From contig JAHBMJ010000804.1 in NCBI GenBank assembly GCA_018398765.1, positions 28,862 through 40,143 on the forward strand: a stretch of 11,282 nucleotides of DNA. Direction: 5' to 3'. The position numbers and the translations under genes were made by a program. Within the stretch, counting starts at the first letter, position 1; each line of letters opens with the position of its first letter. Source of the DNA: Chromera velia. Lineage: Eukaryota; Sar; Chromeraceae. The notes beneath the pieces were generated by a model. It saw only the letters and a list, made by a program, of their open reading frames with translations, was not told the origin of the DNA and did not search any database. This document shows, piece by piece, positions 7,759 to 11,282 of the stretch.

Positions 7759-9702
7759 ATGGGTTCTCACTACTGCTGGGGTGCCACCTGGAACCCAGCG
7801 AGTGCTGACAGCCCTCACATTGTTAAGGAAATCGAGATTCAGGTCAATGAACGTGTCTACTCTCATGTGGCCATTGCTGAAAGGATCGGGCGAGCAGTCT
7901 TGAAACGCAACAAAGAGTGCACCCTGCCGGCACTCAAAAAAAGATTTGAAAACCGTGCTGCCCATCTGCTCCCTCACATCACCATTTTGCCGGAGGCAGA
8001 ATTCGAAAAGGAGTTGAAAAAGTTGATTTCAGCATCGTCTTCCAGCATTTTGAGGGGGCAAGAGCAGGTCTCTGCTCCGAGTCGTGGAGTGTCTTTTGCA
8101 TCCAAACCGGTAGTGCTCCTCCTCAACCAGCTGTGTGGTCGCGAGAACCCGCCCCGGCTGATCACGGCGCCCAAATCTTACAGTTCAGCAGCGCAGCAGA
8201 CGAATGCCCCAGCCGCTCCACCTGCAGCTGCAGCAGCTGGTATAGTCACTTGTCGGTCTGGCAGTGCACGTTCTCAGTTTTCCAGCACAAAGCGAAGATT
8301 CGGTGAGGTTGGTCAGTCAGATCCTCTCAGTTCCTCTTCAGTCTCTCTAAGTTCCTCTTCCATCTCTCACTCAAGGCCCCCACCCCGTACCAACACAACG
8401 GTTACCCCACCCAGGGAGCGCCGAACCCCCCTCGAGGCTTGCTTTGAGGAGGCGATTGAGCACTCTCCTGCGCACCGGCGAGATGGTTTGCGGAGAGAAA
8501 TAGAGGAGGCACACAAACAGAGGGAGGCAGCGGCAGTGCAAAGGGGTGTGCGGGAGGAAAGAGGGAGGCAGGAATTGCAGAATACCCGACAGGCTTTCGA
8601 GAGGCTTGTCGTGGAGCCTCTTCGCCGTCTCCTTGATTCTCCCTATGACCACGCCTGTGACCCTCTGGGTGTTCTGGTCATGAACCGTCTCGACAAAAAC
8701 CCCGCCCAAAATGTTGGTAGAGCTGTTTTCGTGTGCAGAGACCCCAATCCCGTACCTGCCACTGATGAGTCTGTTGGGTGCACAAAGTACAGCGTGTACA
8801 CGTGTGCTCACTGTGCCTATACTCCCCTTGGGGAACGGTTCGAGACTCTCCTGATTGTCCGTCTCCCTGTACACCCCCTCTCCTCTGAGTCAGAAAGTGA
8901 ACCCCTTGACTCGTTCGAGTTAGTCACGTCCGGGGTCATTGGTAAAGAGTGGGTGTTTGAGGTGGACGTGGTGGACGATGAGGGGGAGAAGGAGAGGACG
9001 GGCTCTGAATGGGTTGATGTATCGTTCACAACAAACGCATTCTTTCTGTCACTTCCTGAATGCCCGCTCCATGTGTCCGAGTACAACGAGCCCCTTGGCA
9101 TCCCGGATGTCTTGGAGTTCCGTCTGGATGAGGTCATAGAGGCCCTCTTCGAGTACGGGTGGGATACGGGTCTGCGGATGCATGCGGTGCCAAACTCTCA
9201 GGTGGTGGTTGCATCGGACCTGGTGGGGGGGAAGATCCCCAAGCTGTGTGATGTTGCAATCAACCGCACCGAACAATACAGAGGGGGGGCGATTCGCGAG
9301 GTTGATGAGGGCAGACTGTACCAGGATCCTTCGATCGTCTTTGCAAGACAGGGGGAGTTTCTGAAGGGCAACCTCAAAAAGGAGGACTTCCGCGCGCAGG
9401 AGGATTTCGAGCATGCACTGGAGGCGTATGCAAAGTTGTGCATCGTCCCTTCAGATTCGGGCAGGGGGTGTATGTGCTTGCGGAGGGAGAGGGGGGGAGA
9501 TCAATCTTCATGGCAGTCTGCGCTGTTCGGTTTGTTCTCAGGGGTGAAAATCTGGAGAGGGCAAAAAGACACAGAGGCCGAGGAGGTGAACTCCAACGTG
9601 CATGGAGACATTTTCTTCCTCGCTCATGCCGTTGAGCGGCATCGAGAGACGGGAGAGCTGGTCCGTCTAAGGAAACAGCAGGGAGGGGCTTTCACCGTCT
9701 GA
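7759..9702 (+). CDS. Hypothetical 647-residue protein, single open frame, unknown family
   Basis: An uninterrupted frame runs from ATG (context GTCGACATGG, good for a eukaryotic start) to TGA. At this length and with normal amino-acid composition it is very likely coding. Residues 1-95 are mixed and basic with helix-like segments. An Ala/Pro-rich linker lies at about 143-162 and a Ser-rich one at 187-206. A charged, probably coiled-coil region spans about 242-296 (REIEEAHKQREAAAVQ, REERGRQELQ). Cys326, Cys341, Cys349 and Cys352 form a C-x15-C-x7-C-x2-C cluster that might bind zinc. An acidic segment lies near 375-420 (VDVVDDEGEKE). No signal peptide or membrane segment is seen. I recognise no family and infer no function; a lineage-specific protein, or one from an old mobile element, is possible. 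A start upstream through a splice acceptor at 7746 cannot be excluded. Confidence 0.75.
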   Translation: MGSHYCWGATWNPASADSPHIVKEIEIQVNERVYSHVAIAERIGRAVLKRNKECTLPALKKRFENRAAHLLPHITILPEAEFEKELKKLISASSSSILRGQEQVSAPSRGVSFASKPVVLLLNQLCGRENPPRLITAPKSYSSAAQQTNAPAAPPAAAAAGIVTCRSGSARSQFSSTKRRFGEVGQSDPLSSSSVSLSSSSISHSRPPPRTNTTVTPPRERRTPLEACFEEAIEHSPAHRRDGLRREIEEAHKQREAAAVQRGVREERGRQELQNTRQAFERLVVEPLRRLLDSPYDHACDPLGVLVMNRLDKNPAQNVGRAVFVCRDPNPVPATDESVGCTKYSVYTCAHCAYTPLGERFETLLIVRLPVHPLSSESESEPLDSFELVTSGVIGKEWVFEVDVVDDEGEKERTGSEWVDVSFTTNAFFLSLPECPLHVSEYNEPLGIPDVLEFRLDEVIEALFEYGWDTGLRMHAVPNSQVVVASDLVGGKIPKLCDVAINRTEQYRGGAIREVDEGRLYQDPSIVFARQGEFLKGNLKKEDFRAQEDFEHALEAYAKLCIVPSDSGRGCMCLRRERGGDQSSWQSALFGLFSGVKIWRGQKDTEAEEVNSNVHGDIFFLAHAVERHRETGELVRLRKQQGGAFTV

Positions 9703-9715
9703 GGTCCGGTTCCCG

Positions 9716-10022
9716 GTCTGAGCAGACGTACGGCAGGGGTGTGTGTTTTCATCGGACGAGACGGCAGAGGTCAATTTGTGTTCTGTCTGAGCAGACGGCA
9801 GGGGTGTGTGTTTTCATCGGACGAGACGGCAGAGGTCAATTTGTGTTCTCTGTCTGAGCAGACGTACGGCAGGGGTGTGTGTTTTCATCGGACGAGACCG
9901 TCACGGCAGAGGTCAATTTGTGTTCCCTGTCTGAGCCGACGGCAGGGGTGTGTGTTTTCATCGGACGAGACCGTCACGGCAGAGGTCAATTTGTGTTCTC
10001 GGTCTGAGCAGACGGCAGGGCA
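9716..10022. repeat. 67-77-bp minisatellite just after the orphan gene
   Basis: Units begin with GTCTGAGCAGAC (or GTCTGAGCCGAC) at 9716, 9785, 9852 and 9929, with a partial fifth at 10002, giving spacings of 69, 67, 77 and 73 bp. Units share GGCAGGGGTGTGTGTTTTCA and AGGTCAATTTGTGTT. They differ by two modular insertions: a 4-bp GTAC-type insert after CAGAC (first and third units) and a 6-bp insert giving ACCGTCACGG (third and fourth). GTCTGAGCAGAC is itself an inverted repeat. The array probably lies in the 3' untranslated or downstream region. Confidence 0.95.
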
Positions 10023-10072
10023 GAAATTCTCGAGACCTTGTGAATCTAACTAATCCAGCCATTTCTATGCCA

Positions 10073-10273
10073 TTTCTCTCTTCTTTCCTTCCTTTCTTCT
10101 TTCTTTTTTCCTTCTCTCATTCCTTCGTTTTTCTCTTCGGAATCCTTCCTTTCTTCCTTCCTAAAGTTTCTTTCCTTTCTGCCTTCCTTCCTTCCTTCCT
10201 TCCTTCCTTCCTGTCTTCCTTTCTTCTTTTCTCTTTCTTTCTTTCTTTGTTTCTCTTTCTTTCTTTCTTTTTT

Positions 10274-10308
<35 letters not shown>

Positions 10309-10452
10309 CTTTTCTTCCTGTCTTCCTTTCTTTTTCTTTTTCTTTCTTTCTTTCTTTCTTTCTTCCTGTCTTTCTCTCTTTCTAAGACTTTCTTTCTTTC
10401 TCTTTTTCTTTCTTTCTTCTTTCTTTCTTTCTTTTTTTCTTTCTTTCTTGTT

Positions 10453-10484
<32 letters not shown>

Positions 10485-10490
10485 GTTTTT
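10073..10490. repeat. Long polypyrimidine tract, (CTTT)n/(CCTT)n
   Basis: About 418 bp are almost free of purines on this strand, built of CTTT and CCTT units with rare interruptions (for example CTAAAG near 10161 and TAAGAC near 10384). It reads as Ser/Phe/Leu-rich nonsense in all three frames, so an open frame through it is not a gene. Homopurine-homopyrimidine mirror repeats of this kind can form triplex DNA. Confidence 0.95.
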
Positions 10491-10710
10491 TTAAATATAA
10501 TATATGATAGAGATGGTGTGAATTGAGCTATACGATGGTGTCAGTGAAGGTCTCTAAATTGCATTTGGAGTTCGAAACCAGACACTTTGAGCAGCTATGC
10601 TGTGAACGGTTTATAAGTTACTAGGATGGTCTATTTAACGCTTTTAATGAAACTAGTACGATAATGGCTAATTATAAATCAAACGTATGGATTAAGTGTT
10701 TGGCCCCCAT
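10491..10710. other. AT-rich spacer, nothing assigned
   Basis: Starts with a T run and TAAATATAATATATGATAG after the pyrimidine tract and continues AT-rich without open frames or repeats of note. Confidence 0.4.
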
Positions 10711-11043
10711 TAGGATTATAGGATTGATGTTCCGGAGGATTGGCCTCCCACTCCAATAAGTGATTTAGTGGTACGTGCCCTAGAACACTGTAGTCGTTTT
10801 GTCTTACAGATCGAGCTAGAGATCGAGGTCGCCCAACGGGCGGCGACGGCTAGGAAGGTCCGACGCGTGTATGCGCTTTTCCTGGATGCCGGCATAACGC
10901 AGCGGCGTTACGCTGCACCTAGCGCTGCACGCGTTGAACGTTCATCATTCTAGTCTAGATTCTAGTCATTATTGGGTTAGTTATTAGGGTAGGAGGCCAA
11001 TCTTAGGGCCAATCCTCCAGATATTAATCCTCTTTTATCCTAT
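10711..11043. mobile_element. Inverted-repeat-bounded segment, MITE-like candidate
   Basis: The left arm (about 10711-10750) contains GGAGGATTGGCCTCC. The right arm (about 10990-11043) read on the other strand contains GGAGGATTGGCC followed by a duplicated GATTGGCC before CCTCCT. The arms also share flanking AGGATT(G/A)AT(G/A)T and an outer TAGGAT. Arm identity is imperfect over 40-50 bp and the right arm has a 12-bp insertion. The interior of about 240 bp is more GC-rich than the surroundings and holds an open frame (10768-10953, 61 codons) with no recognisable domain, plus small GCAGCG/CGCTGC inverted repeats. No obvious target-site duplication is visible. A non-autonomous transposable element or a structured non-coding sequence would fit. 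Confidence 0.45.
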
Positions 11044-11069
11044 CTTTAATAGTATCTTTAGTGACCATG

Positions 11070-11119
11070 TTTGATTTGATTTGATTTGATTTGAGGTAGG
11101 GCTTAAGCTCAAATCAAAT
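11070..11119. repeat. (TTTGA)5 run closing into a 12-bp hairpin
   Basis: Five TTTGA units occupy 11070-11094. The end of the run, ATTTGATTTGAG (11084-11095), is the perfect reverse complement of CTCAAATCAAAT (11108-11119), with a 12-nt loop containing CTTAAG-like sequence. Confidence 0.85.
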
Positions 11120-11153
11120 ATCCAGTCAGGGAGGACCTAGTGTTTAAAGACCT

Positions 11154-11177
11154 ATCAAATACGATTAAATATTTGAT
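11154..11177. repeat. 8-bp perfect inverted repeat
   Basis: ATCAAATA at 11154-11161 and TATTTGAT at 11170-11177 are perfect reverse complements around an 8-nt loop, in AT-rich DNA where such matches arise fairly easily. The remainder of the window to 11282 shows nothing else assignable. Confidence 0.6.
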
Positions 11178-11282
11178 CAATGTGACTTTCAACCTCAAAT
11201 ATGAAGGTCCTGAAAAAACTTTTGTAAGTACCGATCCGTCACGCATGCTGATTCAAATGAAAAATTTCAGAAAAACTTAAAT

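Noticed and set aside
9950-10507. 185-codon open frame through the pyrimidine tract
   Set aside because: Ser/Phe/Leu-only translation of CTTT repeats; not a protein gene.
10566-10610. tRNA-like T-loop GTTCGAAACC
   Set aside because: The flanking bases do not form a proper T stem, and no matching acceptor, D or anticodon arms are visible.

Overview
The window is eukaryotic nuclear DNA, most likely from a unicellular alveolate. A chromerid such as Chromera is my guess, but no marker gene proves it. Supporting signs are a gene cut into very short exons by GT-AG introns, low gene density, mixed base composition (GC-balanced genes, AT-rich spacers) and abundant CT/GT, CTTT and minisatellite repeats. 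There are no bacterial operons, ribosome binding sites, tRNAs or rRNAs.

Region 1 (about 484-3603, + strand) holds one multi-exon gene for a WD40 beta-propeller protein. I reconstructed it by hand from splice signals, reading phase and WD40 strand motifs. Eight exons (484-744, 818-855, 1142-1199, 1584-1641, 2187-2238, 2433-2470, 2886-3048, 3231-3603) join without a frameshift or stop into 346 codons plus TAA. Five internal exons are only 38-58 nt. Motif order and C-terminus are loosely like the nucleoporin Nup43, but that name is tentative. Two introns and the 5' flank each carry a compound (CT)n(GT)n microsatellite in the same orientation, and intron 6 carries three copies of a 39-bp repeat.

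Region 2 (3604-6249) has no gene I can support. It includes AT-rich stretches (about 3740-3960 and 4870-5450). Region 3 (6250-6658) is a 43-bp tandem array whose unit can form two mutually exclusive hairpins. Region 4 (6659-7758) has one weak exon-like open frame (6861-7174), a paired direct/inverted repeat (7261-7386) and small 10-bp repeats.

Region 5 (7759-9702) is a long intronless frame for a 647-residue protein of unknown family. It has a basic N-terminal part, Ala/Pro- and Ser-rich linkers, a probable coiled coil, a four-cysteine cluster and an acidic middle. Its stop codon lies at the edge of a 67-77-bp minisatellite (9716-10022), followed by about 420 bp of almost pure pyrimidine CTTT/CCTT repeat.

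Region 6 (10496-11282) is AT-rich and contains a roughly 333-bp segment bounded by imperfect inverted repeats of about 40-50 bp, resembling a non-autonomous transposable element, then two further perfect hairpins. I see no functional link between the two genes. The clearest observations are the WD40 gene model, the orphan protein and the structured repeats.
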